Positions 18,536-27,018 of a DNA stretch of 64,000 nucleotides are shown one piece after another. Below the pieces are notes generated by a model. It saw nothing but the letters and a program-made list of their open reading frames with translations, made no database searches and was not told the DNA's origin. Made by a program: the position numbers and the translations under genes. The stretch spans positions 1-64,000 of the forward strand of contig NZ_QOIM01000032.1 of NCBI RefSeq assembly GCF_003323735.1, given 5' to 3'. Position 1 is the stretch's first letter, and each line of letters starts with the position of its first letter. The stretch is from Streptomyces reniochalinae (lineage in GTDB: Bacteria; Actinomycetota; Actinomycetes; Streptomycetales; Streptomycetaceae).

Positions 18536-19813
18536 ATGAGCCACCGCACCCGCATCGTCATCATCGGCGCCGGAGTGCTCGGCACCGCACTCGCCCACCG
18601 GCTGGCACGGGGCACCGCGTACCCCGGCACGTCTCGCTCCGGCGAGGCGCACGCGGCCGCTGCCCCCGCCGTGACGCTGCTCGACCGGGCGGAGCCGGGG
18701 CGGGGCACCTCCCGCTGGAGCCTGGCCTGGCTGAACTCCAACGGGGTGACCGACCGCGGCTACCACGAGTTGCGCACCGCTTCCCTGCGCGCCTGGGCAC
18801 GGCTGGCCGAGGAGGCGGGCGGTGCCGAATGGTACCGCCCGGTGGGCAACATGCGCTGGGCCGATCCGGCACCCGACGACCCCGACGACCCCGCGGGCGG
18901 CCGGCTCACCGAACGGGTCCGGCGGCTGCGAAGCTGGGGTTACCCCGCCCACCTCGTGCCCCCCGAGCGGGCTGCCGCGCTCGAACCGTCGCTGCGGCTG
19001 CCCAAGGAGGTACGGGAGGTCGCCTGGTTCCCCGGGGAGGGGTACGTGCGGACCGGACGCTTCGTCGCGGCCCTCACCGCCCGGCTGCGTCAGGCCGGCG
19101 CAGACGTCCGCACCGGGGACGCCGGCCAGGTCACGGCCCTGGAACGCACCGGCCCCGGCCTGTCCCGAGGAGCCCGCGCCACCGGCTGCTGGCTCGTGCA
19201 CACCGCGGACGGCCCGACCGTCCGCGCCGACGTGGTGGTGAGCTGCACCGGCCGCTGGACCCCGGAGGTGACAGGGCTCGCCGGCCAACCGGTGCCGATC
19301 GTGGACCCCTCGGCGCCGGGCTCGCCGGCACCAGGACTCGTCGCCCGGGTGGGTCCGGTGGCCACACCGCTGCAACGGGTGGTGCACACCCCGCACGTGC
19401 ACCTGCGCCCACACGGCGAGGCCACGGAGGAGGGCGGTGCCACCGCACACCTCGAAGCCGGTGACGTCGATGTCGACCTGCACACCCCACCCGGTGAGCT
19501 CGACCGCTGGGCGGACACGCTCCTCGCTCGCGCCCGCGCACTCGTGCCCGGCTTCTCCGCGGCCCGGGTCCTCGAACGGCGGGTGTGCGTACGGCCGCTG
19601 CCGCTGGACGGACACCCCGTCGTCGGTCCGCTGCCCGGCACCCGGGAGAGGGCGGGCGGGCTGTACGTGGTCGTCACCCACAGCGGCGTCACCCTGGCCG
19701 CAGGGCTGGCGGAGCTGATCGCGGCCGAACTCGTCACGGGGCGCCCCGAACCGGCACTGGACCCGTACCGGCCCGGAGCCGCGCGGATCGGGTGGGGTTC
19801 GGCGGAGACGTGA
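18536..19813 (+). CDS. FAD-dependent oxidoreductase, DAO family
   Basis: The 425-residue product opens with the dinucleotide loop IVIIGAGVLGTALAHRLA and has GEGYVRTGRFVAALTARL, VVSCTGRWTPEV and the C-terminal FAD-contact stretch GLYVVVTHSGVTLAAGLAELIA. These mark the DAO superfamily (D-amino-acid, sarcosine and fructosyl-amino-acid oxidases). AGGAGGGG lies 6-7 nt before ATG 18536, a strong site. It lies 94 bp after lacI on the same strand, so it belongs to the divergent right arm. In this context it could oxidise the amino-acid part, or the Amadori C-N bond as amadoriases do. A D-amino-acid or sarcosine substrate is equally allowed by sequence alone. Confidence 0.85.
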   Translation: MSHRTRIVIIGAGVLGTALAHRLARGTAYPGTSRSGEAHAAAAPAVTLLDRAEPGRGTSRWSLAWLNSNGVTDRGYHELRTASLRAWARLAEEAGGAEWYRPVGNMRWADPAPDDPDDPAGGRLTERVRRLRSWGYPAHLVPPERAAALEPSLRLPKEVREVAWFPGEGYVRTGRFVAALTARLRQAGADVRTGDAGQVTALERTGPGLSRGARATGCWLVHTADGPTVRADVVVSCTGRWTPEVTGLAGQPVPIVDPSAPGSPAPGLVARVGPVATPLQRVVHTPHVHLRPHGEATEEGGATAHLEAGDVDVDLHTPPGELDRWADTLLARARALVPGFSAARVLERRVCVRPLPLDGHPVVGPLPGTRERAGGLYVVVTHSGVTLAAGLAELIAAELVTGRPEPALDPYRPGAARIGWGSAET

Positions 19814-19859
19814 GGCCGCCGGCCGCGAGGGGGTGGTGCCGCACCTGGATGTCGCGGTT

Positions 19860-20095
19860 CCGGCCCGGTTCTCGTTCAGGCTGCCGGAACGAACTGTCTC
19901 AGCAGGTATCACCAGGGACGGGCTCGGCGCTCTCATCGAGATCGGCGAGGAGGCCGCGGAACCGTTCGGCCGATGGCCTTGTGCCGTTCGGCCTCGCGGT
20001 GCCAGCCGCGTTCGACGGCGTTCTGAGCGAGTTGCTGGTTGCGGGCGAGCCGGGACCGCAGGCGCGGTGCGGTACCCGCTAGTAGCGCTTTGTTA
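19860..20095 (-). pseudogene. Fragment resembling an integrase C-terminal tail
   Basis: On the minus strand one frame reads LARNQQLAQNAVERGWHREAERHKAI. After an extra G it continues as AERFRGLLADLDE. This resembles the tail of some actinobacterial site-specific recombinases. There is no start and no catalytic core. It lies at the left edge of the decayed region, opposite the recombinase remnant at 27.6-28.5 kb. The assignment is weak. Confidence 0.3.
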
Positions 20096-20194
20096 GGTGG
20101 TGTCGTAGGGCTACCACGGGGTTGATTGTCGGCCGGTGGGCAGGTGCCGTACCTGGTGGCGATGAGGTGTTGGAGAAGGTCCAGGGCCTGGTAG

Positions 20195-20605
20195 AGGGTC
20201 AGACTCACCGACCCCGCCGCGCCGCTCCTGGATGCCGCCCCGGAGTGGAGCCGCGCCCTCGTCGGCCTGGATCCCTACTACGCCGGCTCCTGCCAATGCC
20301 TCCGCGCCGCCCGGCGCGACGGCGAGTGGACCTTCACCTACGCCTACGACCCGCTCGGCATACTGGACTGGTCCGCACACTTCGATGGCACCATCCCCGA
20401 CGAAGTCCCGGCCGCCTTCACCGAGCGGCTCATCGACGGCATGGACACCTACTTCGCCGACTACCTGTCCGGCGGGCCACTCCACACCGGACAAACCCCC
20501 GCCAGCGTCTTCGCCGAACACGGCTGGGAGCCCCCGCGCGGCACCGGTCCGGCCGATCGAAGGCCCTCCGTGCCGGAGCCCAGCCAGGCTCGACGCCATC
20601 GCTGA
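20195..20605 (+). pseudogene. DUF317-like protein fragment without a start
   Basis: An open frame between TAG 20192 and a TGA near 20605 encodes about 135 residues with clear coding character. It includes EWTFTYAYDPLGILDWSAHF and IPDEVPAAFTERLIDGMDTY, then FAEHGWEPPRG. The W-x-A-x-F...P-x-E-V-x-x-A-F-T pattern is that of DUF317, a family of unknown function common in streptomycete plasmids and integrative elements. No ATG or GTG precedes the conserved part, so the gene is 5'-truncated. Its 3' end runs into an IS630 remnant on the opposite strand. Confidence 0.5.
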
Positions 20606-20748
20606 ACCGAGCGCACGCTCACCCGTAAGTCTTTGGCGACCTCCGCGTTGCAGGTCCCGGCGGCGAAGCGCTCAGCGGCCTCCAACCGGATCCGGTCGCG
20701 AAACGCCTCCCGTCCAGGCGTCAGTCCACCACCTTGCGGATACCTCAT
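20538..20748 (-). mobile_element. IS630-family transposase, N-terminal remnant
   Basis: The minus-strand reading from ATG 20748 gives MRYPQGGGLTP, then IRLEAAERFAAG, AEVAKDLRVSVRSVQRWRRAW and GTEGLRSAGP. This is the first helix-turn-helix of IS630-type transposases. After about 70 residues it enters DNA that codes in the other direction (the DUF317 fragment), so the DDE core is gone. No inverted-repeat end or target duplication was recognised. Confidence 0.75.
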
Positions 20749-21263
20749 ACAACCGGCATACACGACGATCACACATCGTCAGCCCTCAACGACAACGCGT
20801 CGCAAAGGTCAGTAGGCCGATGAAACGGTTACTCCATGTCTGCTGCCAGCTCGCATCGTCCGTCGGTGCGCGCCGGTGATCGCACGAGCACCGGCTCCAT
20901 TTGCCACACATGGAACCAGGCTCGACGGGTAAAGGATTGATCGTAGGTGATGGGGCTCACCTTCAACCGCGGTGTAAGCCGCTGACGGTCCCTGGCCATG
21001 CGAACTGACCAGGGAGCCGGTATGCCTCGTCCCCACTCTTCCGTGACGAGTGCGTCGCCACCGTGCCGACGCCATCGCAGACGCTCGTCGGCCGGAGTCC
21101 TGCCTACGCGTGCATCACATGCGCTGCGCCTGCTTGAGCTCCGCGGCCGCCTGTACGCCCGCTGGCATGGAGCGGGTTCCCCGCTCTGCGTCATGCGATG
21201 ACTTCCGCCTGCCGATTGGAAACCTCACCGAAGACACAGCACCCCCTTGTGCAAGGAGAAGCG
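20749..21263. other. Gene-free stretch of the decayed island
   Basis: About 515 bp with lower GC than its surroundings and no supported coding region, RNA or repeat. It presumably holds the promoter of the PPase-PGM-enolase run at its right end. Confidence 0.45.
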
Positions 21264-21752
21264 ATGTCCGTTGACGTGGTAATCGAGATTCCCCGTGGAT
21301 CGAGGAACAAGTACGAGATGGACCACACAACCAATCGGATCCGACTGGATCGATTGTTGTTCACCCGAGTGGGTTATCCGACGGACTACGGTTTCATCGA
21401 AGGCACCTTGGGACGGGACGGGGACCCGCTTGACGCTCTGCTGCTGGCAGCCGAAGCGACCTTCCCCGGATGCGCGGTGGCGTGCCGGCCGGTGGGGATG
21501 CTGGTGATGAGCGATGAGAAGGGGCCCGATGAGAAGGTACTGTGCGTGCCCGACGGGGACCCTCGCTATGCCGGTGTGCGGGACATCGACGACGTCGATC
21601 GTTTCACCCAGCAGGAAATCGCCCACTTCTTCACGGTGTACAAGGACCTGGAGACTGGCAAGTCGGTGGAAGTCTCACACTGGGTCGGGCGGACGGAGGC
21701 CGAGGCGGAGATCGTCGCCGCCTTCGCCCGAGTCGAAGGCGGCGGGGCGTGA
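21264..21752 (+). CDS. ppa: Inorganic pyrophosphatase (family I)
   Basis: The 162-residue product hydrolyses PPi to two phosphates in the cytosol. The active-site set is complete: GSRNKYE (Lys), RIRLDRLLF (Arg), [11 protein letters not shown] (Tyr), the signature [19 protein letters not shown] (Asp-Asp-Lys) and TVYKDLE (Tyr-Lys). Length is typical. AAGGAG lies 5 nt before ATG 21264. It overlaps the following phosphoglycerate mutase remnant as GTGA. Streptomycetes normally carry a housekeeping ppa elsewhere, so this is probably an accessory copy. Confidence 0.95.
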   Translation: MSVDVVIEIPRGSRNKYEMDHTTNRIRLDRLLFTRVGYPTDYGFIEGTLGRDGDPLDALLLAAEATFPGCAVACRPVGMLVMSDEKGPDEKVLCVPDGDPRYAGVRDIDDVDRFTQQEIAHFFTVYKDLETGKSVEVSHWVGRTEAEAEIVAAFARVEGGGA

Positions 21753-22496
21753 GCGGCACTCTGTTCCCGCTACGCCACGGGCAGAGCACGGCCAACGCCG
21801 AGAGCCGGTTCACCGGCTGTTCGGATGTTCCGCTGACCGGCGCGGGTGTGGCAGGGGCTCGCGGGGCAGGGGAGCTGTTGCGCGGGGCGGGGGCGGGTCC
21901 GGTGGTGGCCCACACCTCAGTACTCGGGCGGTCGATCCGCACGGCCGACGTCGTCCTTGACGTGCTGGACCGTTCCTGGCTCCCCGTCGCCCGCACCTGG
22001 CGGCTCAATGAACGTCAGTGCGGGGCGCTGCTGGCCGCCGCAAGCAGGACGTCTTCGAGGAGGCGGGCGAGGAGCAGTACCGGTACTGGCGGCGGTCCCT
22101 GCACGGTCAACCGGAGCCACTGCCCGCGCCGGAGCTGGCCCGGCTGCGTGGGGAGGACCGGTACGGCGGGCTACCGCCGGGGACGATCCCTCCGGTCGAA
22201 TCGTGCGCCGACGTGCTGGGCCGCGTCGCCCCGTACTGGCAGGACCGTATCGCTCCGCAGGTAGCAGGGGGTCAGGAGGTTCCCGTCGTAGCCCACGGCA
22301 ACGCGCTGCGCGCGCTGGTGGCAGTGATCGACCAGGTGCGCGACGACGACGTCGGAGAGATCAACATCCCCGCCGGTATGCCGCTGCGGTACGACTTCGA
22401 CGACGCACTCCACCCGGTGCCCCCGGGGGCCGCTACCTCGACCCGAAACGGGCCCGTGCCGCTGCCGCCGCCGTCGCTGCGGAGGGTCGCTCCTGA
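21749..22496 (+). pseudogene. gpmA: Phosphoglycerate mutase (dPGM type) broken by two 1-nt deletions
   Basis: Three frames together give a full-length PGM: FPLRHGQSTANAESRFTGCSD, SVLGRSIRTADVVLD and WRLNERQCGALL in frame one. GRRKQDVFEEAGEEQYRYWR, VVAHGNALRALVAVID and INIPAGMPLRYDFDD follow in frame two, and GGRYLDPKRARAAAAAVAAE in frame three. Each switch needs one extra G: near 22030 (CTGCTGG-CCGCC) and in the G run near 22427. The catalytic His (RHGQS) and second His (VAHGN) are preserved. The gene sits between ppa (GTGA overlap) and enolase, so the trio was one operon. Sequencing error is possible, but see the finding on clustered indels. Confidence 0.85.
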
Positions 22497-22542
22497 TCCG
22501 GCCTCAAATGCCACGCTTCTCCGAACTCTCGAAAGGACTGCC

Positions 22543-23808
22543 ATGTCTCTGCGCATCAGCCGTCTCCACGCCACCGAGATCCTGGACTCCCGGGCCCGGC
22601 CCACTCTGGAGGTCAGCTTGCTGACACCGGACGGTCACCGTGCCGTAGCGGGGGTGCCCTCTGGGGCCTCCACAGGAACGCGGGAGGCCAGGGAGCTTCG
22701 CGACGGCGACCCCGAACGGTTCGGAGGCCAAGGAGTGAGTCAGGCTGTCGAGCACGTCAACACCACCATCGCCGAGGCGGTGGTCGGCCGCTCCTTCCCC
22801 CATTCGGCCGCGCTCGACGCAATCCTGGTAGAGCTGGACGGCACGGAGAACAAGGAACGATTGGGCGCCAACGCGGTCACCGGGGTCTCCATGGCGGCGG
22901 CCCGTGCCTTCGCTCTCGCCGAGGCTGAGCCCTTGTGGCAGTGGATCGCTCGGCAAGCTGGTACCGAGGCTCGGTTGCCTGTGCCGCACTTCAACGTGCT
23001 CAATGGCGGTGCCCACGCCGCCAACGGTGTGGACTTCCAGGAGTTCATGATCGCTCCGCTCGGCGCTCCCAGCCTGCCCGAAGCGGTCCGGGAAGCCGCC
23101 GAAGTCTACGGTCGGCTCAAGGCGCGGCTGGCCGCGGCGGGCCTGGACACCGGGCTGGGCGACGAGGGCGGCTTCGCCCCAGCCCTGGACCGGCCAGAGC
23201 AAGTACTGGAACACCTGGTGGCCGCCATCGAAGGGGCAGGTCACACAGCGGGTTCGGAGGGGATCGCGATTGCCATCGACCCCGCGGCGAGCGAATTCTA
23301 CCGCGAAGGCCTTTACCACGTGGCCGGAAAGAAACTCACCGCGGAAGCCCTCATCGACCGTTACGAGGAACTTGTCGACCGCTTCCCGATCTGGTCCATC
23401 GAGGACGGACTCGCGGAAGATGACTGGGACGGCTGGGGCCGCCTGACCAGCCGTCTGGGGGAACGGGTGCAGGTCATGGGTGACGACATCTTTGTCACCA
23501 ATCCCGGAATCATCTCCGAGGCGATCGGGAGCGGCATCGGCAACTCCGCGCTGATCAAGGTGAATCAGATCGGCACGTTGTCCGAGACCCTCGAAGCGAT
23601 GCAGCTATGCCGGAACGCCGGCTACACCCAGATGGTCTCGCACCGCTCCGGGGAGACTCCTGACAGCTTCATCGCCGACCTGGCCGTCGGTACGGGCTGC
23701 GGGCAGCTCAAGTCGGGCGCGCCCGCGCGCGGTGAGCGGGTCGCCAAGTACAACCGGCTCATCGACATCTCCGAGGACCGGCCCGACCTCGCCTACGGTC
23801 TGGCCTGA
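22543..23808 (+). CDS. eno: Enolase
   Basis: The 421-residue product converts 2-phosphoglycerate to phosphoenolpyruvate. The N-terminus ATEILDSRARPTLEV, GASTGTREARELRDGD, GANAVTGVSMAAARA, NVLNGGAHAANGVDFQEFM, GLGDEGGFAP, SIEDGLAEDDWDG, VMGDDIFVTNP, LIKVNQIGTL and MVSHRSGETPD are all present, including the catalytic Glu, Lys and Mg ligands. Canonical bacterial enolase reads DSRGNPT, where this one has DSRARPT, and it is slightly short. It is a divergent accessory paralogue. A strong hairpin terminator follows. Confidence 0.93.
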   Translation: MSLRISRLHATEILDSRARPTLEVSLLTPDGHRAVAGVPSGASTGTREARELRDGDPERFGGQGVSQAVEHVNTTIAEAVVGRSFPHSAALDAILVELDGTENKERLGANAVTGVSMAAARAFALAEAEPLWQWIARQAGTEARLPVPHFNVLNGGAHAANGVDFQEFMIAPLGAPSLPEAVREAAEVYGRLKARLAAAGLDTGLGDEGGFAPALDRPEQVLEHLVAAIEGAGHTAGSEGIAIAIDPAASEFYREGLYHVAGKKLTAEALIDRYEELVDRFPIWSIEDGLAEDDWDGWGRLTSRLGERVQVMGDDIFVTNPGIISEAIGSGIGNSALIKVNQIGTLSETLEAMQLCRNAGYTQMVSHRSGETPDSFIADLAVGTGCGQLKSGAPARGERVAKYNRLIDISEDRPDLAYGLA

Positions 23809-23816
23809 GACCGAGG

Positions 23817-23844
23817 GCTAGCAGGGGAAGCTGCCCCTGCTAGC
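23817..23844 (+). terminator. Hairpin terminator after enolase
   Basis: GCTAGCAGGGG pairs perfectly with CCCCTGCTAGC (11 bp) around a 6-nt loop, 9 bp after the enolase stop. Confidence 0.8.
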
Positions 23845-23891
23845 AGATCCACGGGAGCGCCGGGATGCCGACCTTGTAAGCGGGAGAAAGA

Positions 23892-23934
23892 ATGCTGATG
23901 CCACGACGGTGAAATGTTGATGCCACGACGGTGA
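23892..23934 (+). repeat. Two 21-bp direct repeats, 22-bp period
   Basis: ATGCTGATGCCACGACGGTGA-type (23892-23912) recurs as ATGTTGATGCCACGACGGTGA-type (23914-23934), differing at one base. They lie 74 bp before the PPase-like start, where they could be a helically phased regulator site. Confidence 0.6.
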
Positions 23935-24007
23935 TGGGGCTCACCGAGAACTGCGCTGCCCGGTGCAGATGGCTCCTGTGGAACGATGACGCGCCCCGGA
24001 GGTCACC

Positions 24008-24494
24008 ATGGACACCTTTACGATCTGGGGTGGAGGCGACGGCAGGGTCCCCTTTCCATACAGGGACGGAAGCCACCCCCGCCCTCTCCTTCGCCGACCA
24101 CCCGCTTCTCACCGGCTGCGCCGTGGGCCAGGGCTTCATAGAGGACACACTCGAAGGGGACGGTGAGCCGGTCGACGTCCTGGTATTGCTCGACGAGCCC
24201 GCGCTGCCCGGGTGCTCGATGGTGACCCGGCCCGTCGCACGCGTCCTCGTGACGGTGGACGGTAGTCCCGGGGACCTGGTGATCTGTGTACAGCATGGGC
24301 CCCAGTCGTTCGCGGACGTCGCGGGGCTGGCGGACCTCCGTCGGTGGCACGTGGACGACGGGACTTCGCTGTCTGTACTCCGGCATTTTGGTCCCGATCG
24401 TTCCTGGGAGGTCCAGGAGACCAGGGGCCAGCCGGACGCGTCCGCCCTGATCCGTCAGTCGAAAGAGAACTACGCGCACCAGCAGGGCAACTGA
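24008..24494 (+). pseudogene. Pyrophosphatase-like pseudoenzyme with a 1-nt frameshift
   Basis: From ATG 24008 (GGAGGT four nt upstream) the product reads MDTFTIW. If one G is removed from GGGG at 24027-24030 it continues VEATAGSPFHTGTEA, then GQGFIEDTLEGDGEPVDVLVLLDEPALPGC and a C-terminus KENYAHQQGN. The corrected length of about 161 residues and overall plan match family I PPase. Key residues have changed: the NKYE lysine and RLDR arginine are absent, DGDPVD is DGEPVD, and the Lys of the D-x4-D-x-K motif is replaced. It is unlikely to be catalytic. As sequenced the frame is broken, but a shorter protein could start at GTG 24030. It may be a decayed paralogue or a regulatory pseudoenzyme. 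Confidence 0.6.
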
Positions 24495-24595
24495 GGTATC
24501 GCCCGGCGGTTCGCGACGGCTGCGTTCTATGCGCCGTCGGTGACGGCACCGCTTCGGATAGTGGATGCCCACACAGATTGACAAATAGGAGTCTC

Positions 24596-25924
24596 GTGAA
24601 CGGTGAGCGGCTAAATCCTGTGGGGGCTTCGGACGGAAACTCGGAACTGAAGCGTGAGCTGGCACAAGCGAGGGCGCGGTTGCGCCTGCTGTCGGACGTT
24701 GGCCTCGCTCTGACCAGCGTTCTTGACCCCGACAAAGCGTTGGGCCGACTGACGCGACTGGTGGTGCAGCACCTGGCCGATGCCTGCATGGTTGACCTGG
24801 TGGAAGACGGCATGGTGCGCCGAGCCGCCGTGGCGCACCAGGAACCGGCCCACGAGCCGCAACTCCAGCCACACGTACGACTGCCCGGGCCGGGCAACTC
24901 GGCCACGCCTCTGGCCAGAGTGTTGCGCGGCAGCGGGCCTCAGACGGTGACGGTCCCCACGGAGCCCTCGCCGCCGGCCGAGCCCGATCCGCTTCACACC
25001 GCTCAGCTTCGCCTCTACCGGAGGCTGGGCGCCGGCACAGTCCTCATCGTTCCCCTTCAGGTGCACCGCGGAGTGCTGGGGGCCCTCAGCCTCGTACGCT
25101 CCGCGTCCGACAAGCCCTTCGACGAGGAGGTCACCGGCCTTGCTGGTGACCTGGCCCATCGGGCGGCGCTGACTCTGGAAAACGCACGACTCTACGCCCT
25201 GCAACAAGACACCGCCGAGCAGCTACAGCGCTCACTGCTGCCCGAACTGTCGGGCTTTGCACAGCTCCAGTTGGCCGCTCGTTACGTACCTGCCCGAGAG
25301 GGCGCGGAGGTGGGCGGCGACTGGTACGACGCCTTCCGCCTGCGGGACGGCTCGACGGTGCTGGCAATCGGAGACGTCGTGGGGCACGACCTGACGGCGG
25401 CGGTCCGGATGGGCCAGCTCCGCAACATGTTGCGCGCGCTGGCATACGACAGTGAGGACGCCCCCTCGGGCGTGATGCGCCGTCTCGACGCTGTTATGCA
25501 AGGGCTCAGCGAAACAGAGTTGGTCACCGCCGTCATCGCCCGGGTACACAAGCCTGCTCACGGCCCCTGGACAGCGCACTGGACCAACGCCGGCCATCCG
25601 CCGCCCCTGCTGACCAGCCCCGCGGAAGGAAGTCGGCTGCTGGAGGAGGGGCTTTCCCCGGTTCTCGGGGTGGACTCGGCGATCGACCGTGACGACGCCC
25701 AGGCCCGACTACCGCCGGACGCCACGCTCCTGTTCTACACCGACGGCCTCATCGAACGGCCCGGCGAGGACATCTCCCGCGGTCTGACCCGCCTGCGTCA
25801 GCACGCCGCCAGCGTGGCTGGTCTACCGCTGGACGAGTTCTGCGACGCGTTGTTGGAACGTCTCGCCGACGGCCACCAGGATGACATCGCCCTCCTCGCC
25901 TTCCGTACGTCGGCCGATACGTGA
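24596..25924 (+). CDS. GAF-domain PP2C/SpoIIE-type serine phosphatase
   Basis: The 442-residue product has a short coiled-coil-like start (ELKRELAQARARLRLLSD), a GAF domain (about 30-190, with VGLALTSVLDPDKALGRLT) and a SpoIIE-type PP2C domain (about 200-440). The latter carries metal-binding GGDWYDAF and AIGDVVGHD, then TNAGHPPPLL, LLFYTDGLIERPG and GHQDDIALLAF. Such proteins dephosphorylate anti-sigma-factor antagonists in response to a GAF-sensed signal. GTG 24596 follows AGGAG by 4 nt. No partner anti-sigma gene is nearby, so its target lies elsewhere. Confidence 0.9.
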   Translation: MNGERLNPVGASDGNSELKRELAQARARLRLLSDVGLALTSVLDPDKALGRLTRLVVQHLADACMVDLVEDGMVRRAAVAHQEPAHEPQLQPHVRLPGPGNSATPLARVLRGSGPQTVTVPTEPSPPAEPDPLHTAQLRLYRRLGAGTVLIVPLQVHRGVLGALSLVRSASDKPFDEEVTGLAGDLAHRAALTLENARLYALQQDTAEQLQRSLLPELSGFAQLQLAARYVPAREGAEVGGDWYDAFRLRDGSTVLAIGDVVGHDLTAAVRMGQLRNMLRALAYDSEDAPSGVMRRLDAVMQGLSETELVTAVIARVHKPAHGPWTAHWTNAGHPPPLLTSPAEGSRLLEEGLSPVLGVDSAIDRDDAQARLPPDATLLFYTDGLIERPGEDISRGLTRLRQHAASVAGLPLDEFCDALLERLADGHQDDIALLAFRTSADT

Positions 25925-26400
25925 ATGGTTACCGCACTGTCATGGTGACCGGCGTCAACGAAGGCGGTCCACCTTCCTACGCAGCGTGGGCCTGGCGCTG
26001 CTCATGGGGCATTGCGGCATGTTCACCGCTTCCGCCTCCCTCGCCGCGGGGGTCCGCGACCGTCTCTGCACCCACCTCCGGCGTGAGGAGAACACCGAAA
26101 TGGACAGCGGCAAGCTGGACGAGGAACTGGCCCGGATGAGTGACCTCGCCGACCTGCTCACCCGAGCAGCGCCGTCCTCTTCAACGAGTCCTTCGCCGCG
26201 ACCGACGAGCGGGAGGGCTCCGAGATCGGCCGACAGATCATGCGGCGTTGCTGGACTCCGGCGTCCAGATCGTGTGCGTGACCCATCTGTACGACCTGGC
26301 GCGCGGCTTTCACGAGGAACGGGGGGACTCGTACCACCGGTTCCCCGCGTGCTTCGGAAACCCGCGCCGCCCGACCCAGCAGTGGACGCCGTGCCCATGA
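25921..26400 (+). pseudogene. MutS-family ATPase domain remnant
   Basis: Pieces in several frames give the ATPase half of a MutS-related protein: VMVTGVNEGG, STFLRSVGLALLMGHCGMF, THLRREENTEMDSGKLDEEL, SSAVLFNESFAATDEREGSE and SGVQIVCVTHLYDLARGFHE. About four bases are missing between GGCGG and TCCACC, removing the Walker A lysine. Two single C/G deletions follow, near 26163 and 26250. The N-terminal domains are absent. It starts right at the stop of the preceding phosphatase and ends overlapping the next fragment (ATGA). Confidence 0.75.
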
Positions 26401-26591
26401 GCCTTCCCGGCTGTCTGGTGCAGACACTCCAGCCGGTGACGGTGCTGGTGACGTCGCCGGGGCTGTCCGGGTGGATCGCCAAGGTCGAGGCGCGGCTCCA
26501 GGGGCGGCGTGGGCCGCGCGTGCTGAAGCCCTACTACGACCTTGCGCAGCTGTTCCGCAAGGAGTCGCTCGCCCCCGAGGGGGCGAGCTGA
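26397..26591 (+). pseudogene. HyfC/NuoH-type membrane subunit, N-terminal fragment
   Basis: The 64-residue frame encodes one TM helix then GWIAKVEARLQGRRGPRVLKP and YYDLAQLFRKESL. This is the quinone-side loop of HyfC/HycD (NuoH) subunits of hydrogenase-4-like complexes. Full members have about 300 residues, so this is a truncated remnant. It overlaps the MutS remnant stop as ATGA, so the two were once operon neighbours. Confidence 0.65.
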
Positions 26592-26733
26592 TCCGGTTCA
26601 CCACCGCGCAAGATGACCCTTCATGAGTTGACCGCCCCGTGAGGAACGGGCACGGCGGGCTCCGGCCCCCGGCGGCCGTTCGGGCGCCGCAAACCCCGTA
26701 ACGCCTACAAGAACCGGGGAAAGGAAAACGTGC

Positions 26734-27018
26734 ATGCCCATCAGACGACTGGTACTGGACGTCGACATGGCCGTATCCGAACCGTCCCTGCCTGAGCTCG
26801 CAAGGGCCCTCGAAAACGTCCCGGGGGTGGAGGCAGTCAACGTCACGGTGACGGAAATCGACATCGAGACAATCGGAACGGTGGTGACCATCGAGGGTGA
26901 AGCGCTGGACCCTGACACCGTCCAGCACGCCATCGAGCACGTCGGAGCCGTCCTCCACAGCATCGACGAGGTCGTGACCGGCTCGTACACACTGAACCAC
27001 ACCTCCCGCAAGCGATGA
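26734..27018 (+). CDS. DUF211 family protein
   Basis: The 94-residue product matches DUF211, a small ferredoxin-like-fold family best known from archaea with no assigned activity: MPIRRLVLDVDMAV, ENVPGVEAVNVTVTEIDIET, VTIEGEALDPDTVQHAIEHV, GAVLHSIDEVVTG. It is complete. It overlaps the following membrane-protein gene by ATGA, so the two are translated together and may work together. A regulatory or metal-sensing role for the partner is conceivable, but nothing in the sequence proves it. Confidence 0.75.
   Translation: MPIRRLVLDVDMAVSEPSLPELARALENVPGVEAVNVTVTEIDIETIGTVVTIEGEALDPDTVQHAIEHVGAVLHSIDEVVTGSYTLNHTSRKR

Noticed and set aside
20829..21194. A 121-residue minus-strand frame
   Set aside because: Composition is Arg/Ser-rich without motif, ribosome site or neighbour support.
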